The notes: generated by a model not told the origin, from the letters alone. A stretch of 64,000 bases of DNA from an uncultured Chloroflexota bacterium (GCA_903822495.1 CAIJPD010000048.1:1-64000); one strand, 5' to 3'. Counted from the first letter of the stretch, positions 1 through 9,227 are shown. Numbers and translations: made by a program.

Positions 1-506
<506 letters not shown>

Positions 507-510
<4 letters not shown>

Positions 511-1256
511 CGGACCACCCCGGCGACCGTGGGCACGATCCCCTCGGCGGCCCGCCGGCGGGTTGCCTCGACCAGGGATCGCAGGATGCCCAGGCCGTCC
601 TCGGAGCCCAGTACCGCCTCGGCGGCGCGCTCCGGATGCGGCATCAGGCCGGCCACGTTCCCGGCCGCATTCATCACCCCGGCGATCGCGCGGAGGCTGC
701 CGTTGGGGTTGGCCGGATCGCCGACCTCGCCGGCCCGCGTGCCGTCCGCGTGGACATAGCGGAAGAGCACCTGGCCGTCGCGCTCCAACTGGTCCAGCGT
801 CTCGTCGTCCGCGAAGTAGCAGCCCTCGCCATGGGCGACCGGCATCCGGAGCGGGCGCCGCTCGCCTGACAGCCAGGTGAACGCGGTGTCATTCCGCTCG
901 GCGCTGATCAGGACGTCGCGGCCGAGGAAGCGCAGCCCCCGGTTGCGCAGGAGCGCGCCGGGCACCAGGCCGGCCTCCGCCAGGACCTGGAAGCCGTTGC
1001 AGATGCCCAGGACCAGGCCACCGGCGGCCGCGAAGGCCGACACGGAGCGCATGATCGGGCTGAACCGCGCGATCACGCCGGCCCGCAGGTAGTCGCCGTA
1101 GGCGAAGCCGCCCGGCAGCACCACCGCCTGGACGCCGTCCAGGGACGCCTGCTCGTGCCAGAGGGCCACCGGCTCGGCGCCCGCCACCTCCAGCCCGTGG
1201 AGCGTGTCCGTGTCGCAGTTGGAGCCGGGGAAGACCACCACCCCGATGCGTGTCAC
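507..1256 (-). CDS. purQ: FGAM synthase glutaminase subunit PurQ
   Basis: Class I glutamine amidotransferase of 249 aa that hydrolyses glutamine and passes ammonia to PurL in the PurL-PurQ-PurS complex. The nucleophile is Cys86 in GICNGFQ, the oxyanion strand is [16 protein letters not shown] at about residues 45-60, and the His/Glu dyad lies in the C-terminal MPHPERAAE. It starts with GTG four bases after the purS stop and ends inside the purL start. The length is slightly above the usual 220-230 aa, with the extra residues at the C-terminus after the His/Glu motif. It is co-transcribed with the other purine genes. Confidence 0.95.
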
Positions 1257-1260
1257 CGGG

Positions 1261-1539
1261 TCACCGAGCGCCCGGGGCGCCGGACCCCAGCAGCACGATC
1301 TCGTGGGCCTCGATCAGCGGGTTGGCCAGGAGCTCGGCGGCCAGACGGCCGGCAACCCCCCGGGCCGCCTCCTCGGACGCCGCCTCGACGGTCAGCTCGA
1401 TGCGGCGGCCCACCCGGACACCCGAGACCCCGACGATGCCCAGGTGTCCCAGGCTGGCTTCGACCGCCCGCCCCTGCGGGTCCAGGATCCCCGGCTTGGG
1501 GGTGACGTTGACGGCGAAGCGATAGGCGATGGCGCTCAT
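1261..1539 (-). CDS. purS: FGAM synthase subunit PurS
   Basis: Small 92-aa subunit that bridges PurL and PurQ and helps channel ammonia. The sequence shows the typical PurS pattern: a beta strand with VNVTPKPGILDPQGRAVE near residues 10-27, then the GHLGI and RVGRRIEL stretches, and an Ala/Glu-rich helix. The start ATG (1539) overlaps the purC stop (ATGA). Its position between purC and purQ is the standard arrangement in Gram-positive-type purine operons. The C-terminus (GSGAPGAR) extends slightly past the fold and is probably disordered. Confidence 0.93.
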   Translation of the reverse strand: MSAIAYRFAVNVTPKPGILDPQGRAVEASLGHLGIVGVSGVRVGRRIELTVEAASEEAARGVAGRLAAELLANPLIEAHEIVLLGSGAPGAR

Positions 1540-2495
1540 CGGGCGATCACGTCCTCCATGAGGTAGCGGTCAAAGCTGGCGCCGGTGATCCGCTCGAAGG
1601 CCTCAACGTAGCGGGCGCGCGTCCCCGCCACGATCTCCGGCGGAAGGGCCGGCCCGGGATCCGTCTTGTCCCAGGGCTGCGCCTCCAGCCAGTCGCGGAC
1701 GAACTGCTTGTCGAAGCTGGGTTGCGGCCCGCCGGGCGCCCAGAGCGCCGCGTCCCAGAAGCGGGACGAGTCGGGCGTCATCACCTCGTCGATGAGGATC
1801 AGCGCGCCGTTCTCGGTGAGGCCGAACTCGAACTTGGTGTCGGCCAGGAGGATGCCGTTGGCCTCCGCGTGGGACGCGCCGAACCGGTAGAGGGCGATGG
1901 ACGCCTCGCGCACCCGCCCCGCCAGGTCGGCGGCGTCCGTCTTCGGCAGCGCCATCTCGGCGACCAGGTGGGTGACCATCCGGTCGAAGTCGATGTTCTC
2001 GTCGTGTTCGCCCGACGGCGCCTTGGTCGCCGGCGTGAAGACGGGCTCCGGGAACCGGTCCCCGTCGTGCAGCCCGGCCGGCAACGGCACGCCGCAGATG
2101 GCGCCCGTCGCCCGGTACTCCTTGAGCCCCGAGCCGGCCAGGTAGCCGCGGACCACGGCCTCGACCGGCAGGACGGTGGTGGGCCGGCAGATCATGATCC
2201 TGCCGCGCAGCTCGTCCGCGGCGGCGGGATCCCCGGCCAGGTCGGCCGGGTCCGTGGAGAGGAGGTGGTTGGCGACGATGCCGCCCGTGCGGGCGAACCA
2301 GAAGCGTGAGACGCCGGTCAGCACGCGACCCTTGTCGGGGATCAGGCCGGGCAGGACGACATCGAAGGCGCTGATCCGGTCCGAGGCCACCAGGACGATC
2401 CGGCCATCCGGCATCCGGAACAGGTCGCGCACCTTGCCCGAGCGGAGGAACGTGGCCGCCGAGGCGGCGGCGCCGTGGCCCCTAGCCGCGGTCAT
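1536..2495 (-). CDS. purC: SAICAR synthase PurC
   Basis: Phosphoribosylaminoimidazole-succinocarboxamide synthase, 319 aa, joining CAIR and aspartate with ATP. Recognisable are the N-terminal SGKVRDLF and ASDRISAFDVVLPGLIPDKG, the VEAVVRGYLAGSG motif, and the late EFGLTENGALILIDEVMTPDSSRFW segment. The frame is open further upstream, but the ATG at 2495 (MTAARGHG) leaves the family-conserved start intact and overlaps the end of purB by only 14 bases. A longer start would overlap purB by about 95 bases. It is about 80 residues longer than the E. coli type and resembles the longer PurC class. The stop overlaps the purS start. Confidence 0.94.
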   Translation of the reverse strand: MTAARGHGAAASAATFLRSGKVRDLFRMPDGRIVLVASDRISAFDVVLPGLIPDKGRVLTGVSRFWFARTGGIVANHLLSTDPADLAGDPAAADELRGRIMICRPTTVLPVEAVVRGYLAGSGLKEYRATGAICGVPLPAGLHDGDRFPEPVFTPATKAPSGEHDENIDFDRMVTHLVAEMALPKTDAADLAGRVREASIALYRFGASHAEANGILLADTKFEFGLTENGALILIDEVMTPDSSRFWDAALWAPGGPQPSFDKQFVRDWLEAQPWDKTDPGPALPPEIVAGTRARYVEAFERITGASFDRYLMEDVIAR

Positions 2496-3804
2496 GGAGC
2501 CGGGCCTCCAGCCCATCCAGGCGCGCCATGGCGGCGGGGACATGCGCCACGAAGGCGGCCGAGTCAAAGCAGGCATCCAGCTGCTGGAGCGAGAGGCACT
2601 GGGCCACCCGCGGGTCCAGCGCGAGCAGGTCGCGCAGCGGGCGACGCTCGTCCGACGCGCGGAGGGCCGCTTCCTGGACGATGGCGTAGGCAGCCTCGCG
2701 GGAGAGGCCCCCGGTCTCCACCAGGCCCACCAGCACGTGCGATGACGCGTGCAGCCCGAGCCCGCGCTCGATGTTCTCCAGCATCCGGTCCTGGCGGGCC
2801 ACCATGCCCTCCACCAGCCTCGCGACCCGGACCAGGAGGTAGTGCAGCAGGATCGTCGCGTCGGGGAGGATGACCCGCTCGGCGCTGGAGTGGCTGATGT
2901 CCCGCTCGTGCCAGAGCGGCTGGTTCTCGAAACCCACCTGGGCGTAGCCGCGCAGGAGTCGCGCCAGGCCGGCCACCCGCTCGCTGAGGATGGGGTTGCG
3001 CTTGTGGGGCATGGCCGAGCTGCCCTTCTGGCCGCTCTTGAACGGCTCCATCAGCTCGGCGATCTCGGTGTGCTGGAGGTTGCGGACCTCGGTGGCGAAG
3101 CGCTCCAGGCTGCCGCCCAGGATGGCGATGGCCGCCAGCATCGCGGCGTGCCGGTCCCGCTGGACGATCTGGGTGCTGATGGGGTCGACGCGCAGGCCCA
3201 GGTCCGCCAGGACCTCCGCCTCCAGGTCCGGGGGCAGGTGGCTGTACGTCCCGACCGGCCCCGAGATCTTGCCGGTGGCGATCTCGTCCACGGCGGCCGC
3301 CAGGCGCTCGCGCCCGCGCTCCACCTCGAAGGCCCAGCCCGCCAGCTTCATGCCCAGCGTTGTGGGCTCCGCGTGCACCGAGTGGGTCCGGCCCATCATC
3401 AGGGTGTCCCGCTCCAGGCGGGCGCGGGCGATGATCACCCCGGCCAGGTGGTCCGCCTCGTGCAGGAGGAGCCGACCCGCGTCGTGCAGCTGGAGTGCCA
3501 GGCCGGTATCCACCACGTCGCTGCTGGTCAGCCCCAGGTGCAGGTAGCGGCCCTCGGGGCCCACCGTCTCGGCGACCTGGCTGACGAAGGCGATGACGTC
3601 ATGGTCCGTGATGGCCTCGATCTCGGCGATCCGCACGACGTCAACCCGGGCGCGGGTCTCGATCGCGGCGAGGGCATCGGCGGGGACCTGGCCGCGGCCC
3701 ACCTGGGCGCGGGCGACCGCGATCTCCACCCGCAGCATCCGCTCGAAGCGCGCCTGCTCGGTCCAGATCTCGCCCATGGCGGGCAGCGTGTAGCGGCGGA
3801 TCAC
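2482..3804 (-). CDS. purB: Adenylosuccinate lyase PurB
   Basis: Fumarase/aspartase-superfamily lyase of 440 aa, acting twice in purine synthesis (SAICAR to AICAR, adenylosuccinate to AMP). The catalytic His lies in GRTHSVHAEPTT (about residues 138-149) and the mobile signature loop is GSSAMPHKRNP at about 261-271, with Ser262/263 as catalytic base. I place the start at GTG 3804 (reading IRRYTLPAMGEIW after the initiator), because this is the family N-terminus and because GTG overlaps the purD stop as GTGA. An in-frame upstream extension exists but only reads through the end of purD. The 3' end overlaps the purC start by 14 bases. Confidence 0.95.
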   Translation of the reverse strand: MIRRYTLPAMGEIWTEQARFERMLRVEIAVARAQVGRGQVPADALAAIETRARVDVVRIAEIEAITDHDVIAFVSQVAETVGPEGRYLHLGLTSSDVVDTGLALQLHDAGRLLLHEADHLAGVIIARARLERDTLMMGRTHSVHAEPTTLGMKLAGWAFEVERGRERLAAAVDEIATGKISGPVGTYSHLPPDLEAEVLADLGLRVDPISTQIVQRDRHAAMLAAIAILGGSLERFATEVRNLQHTEIAELMEPFKSGQKGSSAMPHKRNPILSERVAGLARLLRGYAQVGFENQPLWHERDISHSSAERVILPDATILLHYLLVRVARLVEGMVARQDRMLENIERGLGLHASSHVLVGLVETGGLSREAAYAIVQEAALRASDERRPLRDLLALDPRVAQCLSLQQLDACFDSAAFVAHVPAAMARLDGLEARLHDRG

Positions 3805-5216
3805 CGGCTGGCTCCCAGGCTGATGGTGGCGCCGGGCGGCGGGCCGTCGAGCGGCGCCGCGCCCGATGCGGACGAGCCGGCCACGATGGCGGCGATGTCG
3901 TTGCGGCGCTGCAGGCCGCGGAAGCCCACCCGTTCCGCGCACCGCTCGGCGTTGAGACGGGCGGCCGGGAGGTCCGGGCCGAGGGCCACCACGGCGAGGA
4001 TGCGGCCGCCGGCGGTCTGGAAGCGGTCGTCGCCCAGCGGGCTGGTCCCCGCGTGGAAGACGAGGCCGCCGGCCTGCTCGGCGAAACGGATGCCGGCGAT
4101 GGGGTCGCCCTGCTTCGGCGCGACGGGGTAGCCCTCGGCGGCCAGGACGATGCCCACGGCGGCCTCGGGGCGGGACGGCAGCATCGCCCCGGGGATCCCC
4201 GCGGCGATGCCCGCCTCGGCCAGCCGCCCCTCGGCCGCGGCCAGGAGCAGCGGGGCCAGGTCGCCCGCCAGGCGCGGCAGGAGCACCTGCGTCTCGGGGT
4301 CACCGAAGCGGGCGTTGCACTCCAGGAGCACGGGCCCATCGTCGGTCAGGATCAGGCCGGCGTACAGGGCGCCGATGAACGGAATCCCGCGCCTGGCCAG
4401 CTCCGCCAGGATGGGCCGGTGGACCGTGGCGACCAGCGCCTCGGCGCGATCATCGGGCAGGTCGATCAGCGGTGAGTAGGCGCCCATGCCGCCCGTGTTG
4501 GGCCCAAGGTCGCCGTCCAGCAGTCGCTTGTGGTCACGGGCCGGCGGGAGGGCCAGCGCGTCGCGGCCATCGCACAGCGCGATCAGGCTGGCCTCCGGGC
4601 CATAGAGGCGCTCCTCGACCACCACCCGCGGGCTGTCGTCCGGCTCGCCGGCGGGCGCCGGGATGGCGAAGATGGCCTCGAGCGCCAGGGCTGCCTGTTC
4701 GATCGCATCGCACACCGTGACGCCCTTGCCCGCGGCCAGGCCGTCGGCCTTGATGACCACGCCGCCGTGCGCCGGACGGGCCAGCTCGCGGGCGAAGGCC
4801 AGGGCCTCATCATGCCGCGCGAACGCGCCGGAGCGGGCCATCCGGACCCCGGCCGCCGCCGCGATCTCGTGGCAGAACGCCTTGGACGTCTCGATCCGTG
4901 CCGCCGCGGCCCCGGGGCCAAAGACGGGGATGCCGGCAGCGCGCAGCACGTCGGCCACGCCGGCCGCGAGTGGCGCCTCGGGGCCAATCACGACGAGGTC
5001 GGCCGACTGGGCGCGGGCGGCGTCGACGACCCCCGGTCCGTCGAGCGGGTCGACCGCGGGCAGCACGCCGATCCGGCCGTCGGAGGCGATCCCGGCCGAG
5101 CCGGGGGCGACCCAGACGGCCTGGACGCCGGACTCGCCGACCAGCTTCCAGGCCAGGGCGTGCTCGCGCCCGCCGGCGCCCAGGACCATGATCCGGGCCG
5201 GGCGACGAAGGGTCAC
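3801..5216 (-). CDS. purD: Phosphoribosylamine-glycine ligase PurD
   Basis: GAR synthetase, step 2 of purine synthesis, ATP-grasp fold, about 471 aa. The N-terminal GxGGREHALAW motif is at about residues 13-23, the ATP-grasp VIKADGLAAGKGV at about 150-165, and the metal-binding LLECNARFGDPETQVLLPRL segment near 290-310. The GTG at 5216 is 10 bases after the purA stop; ATG 5189 (MVLGAGGREH) is an alternative start that also leaves the fold complete. The C-terminus is about 25 residues longer than usual and Gly/Ser/Pro-rich. The stop overlaps the purB start (GTGA). Confidence 0.94.
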   Translation of the reverse strand: MTLRRPARIMVLGAGGREHALAWKLVGESGVQAVWVAPGSAGIASDGRIGVLPAVDPLDGPGVVDAARAQSADLVVIGPEAPLAAGVADVLRAAGIPVFGPGAAAARIETSKAFCHEIAAAAGVRMARSGAFARHDEALAFARELARPAHGGVVIKADGLAAGKGVTVCDAIEQAALALEAIFAIPAPAGEPDDSPRVVVEERLYGPEASLIALCDGRDALALPPARDHKRLLDGDLGPNTGGMGAYSPLIDLPDDRAEALVATVHRPILAELARRGIPFIGALYAGLILTDDGPVLLECNARFGDPETQVLLPRLAGDLAPLLLAAAEGRLAEAGIAAGIPGAMLPSRPEAAVGIVLAAEGYPVAPKQGDPIAGIRFAEQAGGLVFHAGTSPLGDDRFQTAGGRILAVVALGPDLPAARLNAERCAERVGFRGLQRRNDIAAIVAGSSASGAAPLDGPPPGATISLGASR

Positions 5217-5226
5217 CGCGACCCCC

Positions 5227-6561
5227 TCACCGGGCGGGCGTTCCGGGGCGTTCGATGGTGGGGACGGCGGAGCGATTGCGCAGGGGCCGCCACGCCCGCT
5301 CGATGGTCTGCGTCCGCTCGGGGCCCACGGAGACGAACACGATCGGCACGCCGGCGTGCCCTTCCAGGGCGGTCAGGTAGCGCCGCGCGTTCTCCGGCAG
5401 GTCCGACAGCGTGCGGACGTCGTGGATGGGCTCGTCCCAGCCCGGGAAGTCCTCGTAGATGGGTGTCGCGCGCTCCAGGGCGGCCCCGCTGGATGGCCAC
5501 GTCTCGACGCGTCGGCCATCCACCTCGTAGGCCACGCACAGCCGGACCGTCTTGATGCCCGACAGGATGTCGAGCTTGTTGAGCACGATGGAGCTGATGC
5601 TGTTGACGGCGACCGCGTAGCGGAGCGGGACGGTGTCGAACCAGCCGACGCGCCGGGGTCGGCCGGTGACGGTGCCGAACTCGTGGCCGCGAGCGGCGAT
5701 CCCCTTGCCGATCTCGTCCTCGAGCTCCGTCGGGAAGGGGCCCGAGCCGACCCGGGTGGAGTACGCCTTCATGACGCCGATGACCTCGTCCACCTGGAGC
5801 GGGCCGAGGCCGCCACCGGTGCAGGCGCCGCCCGCGACCGGGTTCGATGAGGTCACGAACGGGTAGCTGCCATGGTCGAGGTCCAGGAGGGTGCCCTGGG
5901 CGCCCTCGAACAGGACGTGGTCGCCGCGGGCGATGGCGTCCTGGACCAGCCAGGTGGAGTCGTCCATGTGGGCCTTGAGGCGGTCACCCCAGCCGGCCGC
6001 CAGCTCGACCAGCGGCTCGATCTCGAAGGGCGGGATGCCCATGGCGCCCAACAGCAGGTTGCGCTCCGGCAGGACGCGCTCCAGTCGCTCGCGCAGGCGG
6101 TTTCGATCCTCCAGGTCCTCGACGCGGAGGCCGACGCGCCAGGCACGGTCGCCGTAGGTGGGCCCGATGCCGCGACCCGTGGTCCCCACCCTGGAGTCCG
6201 CGAGACGATCCTCGTTGCCCCGGTCCAGCGCCACGTGGTACGGCATGGTGACGTGGGCGCTTCGGCTGACGCGGACGCGGCTCACGTCGATGCCGCGCGA
6301 GATGAGCATATCCAGCTCGGAGATCAGCGTCGCCGGGTTGACCACGACGCCGTTGCCGATGACCGAGGTGATGTGCGGATAGAGGACCCCGGAGGGGACG
6401 AGCTGGAGCTTGAAGACCTCAGTGCCGGTGACGACGGTGTGGCCGGCATTGTCGCCACCTTGGTAGCGGACAACCATGGCCACCTGGGGGGCCAGGAAGT
6501 CGGTTGTCTTGCCCTTGCCTTCGTCACCCCACTGGAGCCCCACGATCACGGTGGCCGGCAT
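5227..6561 (-). CDS. purA: Adenylosuccinate synthetase PurA
   Basis: GTP-dependent enzyme making adenylosuccinate from IMP and aspartate, the committed step to AMP; 444 aa. GDEGKGK (residues 12-18) is the phosphate-binding loop, GGDNAGHTVV follows, and RVGTTGRGIGPTYGDR and VTGRPRRVGWFD are further family signatures. The start ATG 6561 begins with the canonical MPATVIVGLQWGDEGKGK; an open frame continues upstream to 6927 but reads through the leader RNA and is not coding. As first gene of the purine operon, it sits directly behind a hairpin and T-run, so its expression is probably controlled in the leader. Confidence 0.96.
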   Translation of the reverse strand: MPATVIVGLQWGDEGKGKTTDFLAPQVAMVVRYQGGDNAGHTVVTGTEVFKLQLVPSGVLYPHITSVIGNGVVVNPATLISELDMLISRGIDVSRVRVSRSAHVTMPYHVALDRGNEDRLADSRVGTTGRGIGPTYGDRAWRVGLRVEDLEDRNRLRERLERVLPERNLLLGAMGIPPFEIEPLVELAAGWGDRLKAHMDDSTWLVQDAIARGDHVLFEGAQGTLLDLDHGSYPFVTSSNPVAGGACTGGGLGPLQVDEVIGVMKAYSTRVGSGPFPTELEDEIGKGIAARGHEFGTVTGRPRRVGWFDTVPLRYAVAVNSISSIVLNKLDILSGIKTVRLCVAYEVDGRRVETWPSSGAALERATPIYEDFPGWDEPIHDVRTLSDLPENARRYLTALEGHAGVPIVFVSVGPERTQTIERAWRPLRNRSAVPTIERPGTPAR

Positions 6562-6582
6562 CAGGATCTCCCAATGGAATGC

Positions 6583-6612
6583 AAAAGGTCCCGGGCCGAC
6601 CGGCTCGGGACC
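6583..6612 (-). terminator. Intrinsic terminator / attenuator in the purA leader
   Basis: On the minus strand a 7-bp perfect stem (GGTCCCG ... CGGGACC) with an inner GCC/GGC extension closed by a GGTC loop is followed directly by TTTT. It lies only about 25 bases before the purA ATG and downstream of the predicted promoter, so it can act only inside the purine transcript. That position is typical of attenuators and riboswitch expression platforms, not of a stop for another gene. The T-run is short (four bases), so termination efficiency is uncertain. Confidence 0.6.
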
Positions 6613-6621
6613 TGGATATAC

Positions 6622-6723
6622 GTCTCCCGCGATCGTCCTCCGGAGCTCCGGAGGACCGTCCTTGACCGGTCGCCCTGCCGCTGCTGCCAGCGGTGCAGGC
6701 GCCCTCCTCGAGCGATCGCAGAC
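6622..6723 (-). ncRNA. Candidate structured cis-regulatory leader RNA of the purine operon
   Basis: Three helices can be drawn by eye on the minus strand. P1 pairs GTCT+GCGATCG (6723-6713) with CGATCGC-GGG-AGAC (6635-6622), the GGG being a bulge. P2 lies inside (6702-6671), a hairpin with a perfect CCGCTG/CAGCGG core and GCAG loop extended by further pairs. P3 is a nearly perfect self-complementary element at 6636-6655. Together they form a three-way junction followed by the terminator at 6583-6612. I could not match it to purine, PRPP (ykkC-type), THF, TPP or T-box consensus elements. It may be a riboswitch or a protein-binding leader; ligand unknown. Confidence 0.5.
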
Positions 6724-6766
6724 CTCCCATTCGCCCGCCACTGGCGGGACTGAGAAGAACGCCGGG

Positions 6767-6772
6767 AGTATA
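6767..6772 (-). promoter_or_regulatory. Probable -10 element of the purine operon promoter
   Basis: A TATACT hexamer on the minus strand stands out in this very GC-rich region. It would start transcription near 6760, giving a leader of about 200 nt before purA that contains the whole three-helix element. No good -35 hexamer is visible at the normal spacing. Confidence 0.45.
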
Positions 6773-6927
6773 GCAGGCGCACCCGACCCCACCGGGTCCG
6801 GTGCGCCGCGGATCCACCGCAACCCCGCACAGGTGCCGCCACCGTACCCGCCCGGTACTTTCCGCACGCCGCACCCGTACAGGTGGTCCGATATGCCGCG
6901 CCATCGCGGGCGCGTACCGTGCGGCAT

Positions 6928-8571
6928 GTGAAACGCCTGCTCGCCGCGACCAGCCTGGCAGCGCCGACGGTGGTGCTCGTGCTCCTGCTTGTCGATGCCG
7001 GCTCGGTCACCCCCACGATCTACGGCCAGGTGCCGCTGCCCGTCGTCGCCGGCATCTGCGTCGCGATCGCCCTCTGGCTGTCCGCGATGTTCTGGCTGGC
7101 TGGCCAGCAGTCCGGCACGTCGGAGATCCGACTGCTCGTGCGGGCGGCCGAACAGATGGCCGAGGGCGACCTGGACGTCACGCTGCCCGAGCCGTCAACG
7201 GCGATGAGCCAGCGCCTGGCGACCGCGCTCGAGGGGGTCTCCGCCAAGATCACCGCCAGCCAGGAGGCTGCGACCGTCGATCGCCTCACCGGCATCGCCA
7301 GCCGCAGCGCGCTGCTGGGCGCCCTGGTCAACGAAGTGGAGCGCGCCAGCCGCTACGAGCGCCCCATGACCGTGGCGTTCGTGGACATCGACCACTTCAA
7401 GGCCGTCAACGACACCTACGGGCACGCCGCGGGCGACGTGGTCCTGCGGGGCGTGGCCCAGACGCTCAAGGGCAACCTCCGCGCCACGGACGTGATCGGC
7501 CGGTACGGCGGGGAGGAGTTCATGCTGATCCTCACCGAGACCATGGTCGATGACGCGGCGGTGCTGGCCGAGAAGCTTCGCGGCCTGGTCGCCAAGCAGC
7601 GCTTCTCGGTCGAGGGCAACCACCAGCTGGCCGTCACGGTGTCGATCGGCCTCGCCGGCGGCGTGGGCCGGACGCTCCGCGTGGATTCGCTGGCGCGCAA
7701 CGCCGACGCGGCCATGTACACGGCCAAGGCGATGGGACGGAACCAGACCTACATCTTCAGCGAGCCCGACGAGGACGCCCGCGTCCTGCGCTCCCCGGTC
7801 TCTCCCGCGGCCCGCGTCCGCGCCACCCAGATCGGGCTCTCGGCCCGTGATGCTGCCGCCGCGGTGCTGGGCGCCGTGATCTCGCCCATGGCCGAGCACA
7901 AGGGGCAGCCGTCGTCGGTCGTGGCCACCATCGTGACCGAGATCGCCGAGCGGCTCGACCTGCCCGAGCAGGAGGTGGACCGCATCCGGCTGGCCGCGAT
8001 GCTGCGCGACATCGGCAAGGTCGTGGTCCCCGACGAGGTGCTCGACAAGGCCACGCCGCTGAACCCGTCGGAGTGGCAGTCGGTCGTCCAGCACCCGCAG
8101 CTGGGCCAGGTGATCCTGGAGCGGGCCGCCTCCCTCCGCGATACCGTGCCGATCATCCTCCACCACCACGAGCAGTTCTCCGGCCAGGGCTACCCGTTCG
8201 GCCTGCGCGGCAACGACATCCCGCTGGGCGCACGGATCGTGGCCATCGCGGACGCCTACGAGGCGATGACCGGTGACCGGCCGTACCGCCCGGCGATGAG
8301 TCACGAGGCCGCCGTGCGAGAGCTGCGCCGGAACGCCGGCACACAGTTCGATCCGGAGCTGGTCGCCCTCTTCTGCACGCTCTGGGGCGAGGTTCCGCCG
8401 GTGCCGGATCCGCGGATCGACGCGCTCCTGGCCCCGCTCAACCTGCTCACCCGCGACCACCACCGCGACGGACCAGCCGTGCGCGACCTCGACCCTCGGC
8501 TCGAGCCTGACCCCAGGCTGGCGCCCGAGCCACGCGTGAGCTGGTCCTCGGGCCGCGAGGCGGCCGTCTAG
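6928..8571 (+). CDS. Membrane GGDEF protein with a degenerate HD-GYP domain
   Basis: Cyclic-di-GMP type signalling protein, about 547 aa. Order: short N-terminus; two membrane helices (APTVVLVLLLVDAG and VVAGICVAIALWLSAMFWLAG); a HAMP-like linker (AEQMAEGDLDVTLPE); a GGDEF domain with the intact active site RYGGEEF, so diguanylate cyclase activity is plausible; then an HD-GYP-like domain. In the latter the usual HDIGK reads RDIGK and the HxxRV helix lacks its His, while HHHE, GYP and the late IADAYEAM Asp remain. Phosphodiesterase activity is therefore doubtful. The start is uncertain: GTG 6928 (KRLLAATSL) is preferred, and GTG 6883 is possible. No Shine-Dalgarno sequence is visible. The gene is divergent from the purine operon. 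Confidence 0.85.
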   Translation: MKRLLAATSLAAPTVVLVLLLVDAGSVTPTIYGQVPLPVVAGICVAIALWLSAMFWLAGQQSGTSEIRLLVRAAEQMAEGDLDVTLPEPSTAMSQRLATALEGVSAKITASQEAATVDRLTGIASRSALLGALVNEVERASRYERPMTVAFVDIDHFKAVNDTYGHAAGDVVLRGVAQTLKGNLRATDVIGRYGGEEFMLILTETMVDDAAVLAEKLRGLVAKQRFSVEGNHQLAVTVSIGLAGGVGRTLRVDSLARNADAAMYTAKAMGRNQTYIFSEPDEDARVLRSPVSPAARVRATQIGLSARDAAAAVLGAVISPMAEHKGQPSSVVATIVTEIAERLDLPEQEVDRIRLAAMLRDIGKVVVPDEVLDKATPLNPSEWQSVVQHPQLGQVILERAASLRDTVPIILHHHEQFSGQGYPFGLRGNDIPLGARIVAIADAYEAMTGDRPYRPAMSHEAAVRELRRNAGTQFDPELVALFCTLWGEVPPVPDPRIDALLAPLNLLTRDHHRDGPAVRDLDPRLEPDPRLAPEPRVSWSSGREAAV

Positions 8572-8581
8572 GCCGATCGGC

Positions 8582-8674
8582 GGTCTCCCTGGGGGTCTCC
8601 CTGGGGGCCGACTCGCGGCGGCGAACGGGTCGCCGCTCCGGACGGGTCGCCGCTCCGGACGGGTCGCCGCTCCG
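8582..8674. repeat. Short tandem repeats downstream of the GGDEF gene
   Basis: Two small direct-repeat blocks follow the stop codon. The first is a doubled GGTCTCCCTGGGG unit (8582-8607). The second is a 17-bp unit, GACGGGTCGCCGCTCCG, present three times head to tail at 8624-8640, 8641-8657 and 8658-8674, with one mismatch in the first base of the first copy. There is no dyad symmetry that would make it a terminator. It looks like replication-slippage material in a non-coding stretch. Confidence 0.8.
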
Positions 8675-9227
8675 GATGTTCCCCCCGGATACAACCCGAC
8701 GAGAATCACGCCGCCTGACGGGTGTCGAGGCACAAACGCGCCCGTTTGGTCCCGGTTGCCGAGGAGGGGTGTCCCCCCGAGTGGTGGGAATTGGGCGAGG
8801 CTCCTGACGTCGGCGGATTCCGGGGCACTTGGGCCTGCCAACGGGGGGTTCAACGACAGGCTGTCCTCCACGGGAACGTCCCTGGCCCGGAACGGGGCCG
8901 CACCGCGCACTGACCGGCGTGCCGCCCGCGGTCCGGATCCCGGCGGTGGGACTCCGGCGCTGGTGTCCTGACTCGCGCGCTCCTCGCATGTTCACGCCCC
9001 GCACGAGCGCACACGAGACTCGCCCGCAGCTTGATGGCGACGTCGGGATCGGGCACCTGGGGTCGCCCACGGCGGGTGGATCCGGTCCCGCGGCGATGCG
9101 CAGCCGCTAAGTCCGGGTTGAGCGCCCGTGAAGCGCCGACCGCTACGGTCGTCCCGTACCCGCCACTGCCCGCCGGCACGCAGGGTCGGCCCGTGACCCG
9201 TCGGCTGACCAAGGGGAGCAACGCAAC
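8675..9227. other. Intergenic region upstream of ssb, no gene recognised
   Basis: About 550 bases. Short frames are open on both strands, as expected at this GC content, but none has a ribosome binding site, a recognisable motif or consistent codon structure. I see no tRNA or known small RNA. The only functional signal is the Shine-Dalgarno AAGGGGAG just before ssb. Confidence 0.5.

Noticed and set aside
6562..6772. Known riboswitch or T-box upstream of purA
   Set aside because: I looked for the purine aptamer core, ykkC/PRPP elements, THF and TPP motifs and the T-box AGGGTGGNACCGCG sequence and found none; therefore left as an unassigned leader.
6562..6927. N-terminal extension of purA upstream of ATG 6561
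   Set aside because: The family N-terminus starts at 6561, and the upstream stretch contains the promoter, paired helices and a terminator, so it is leader RNA.
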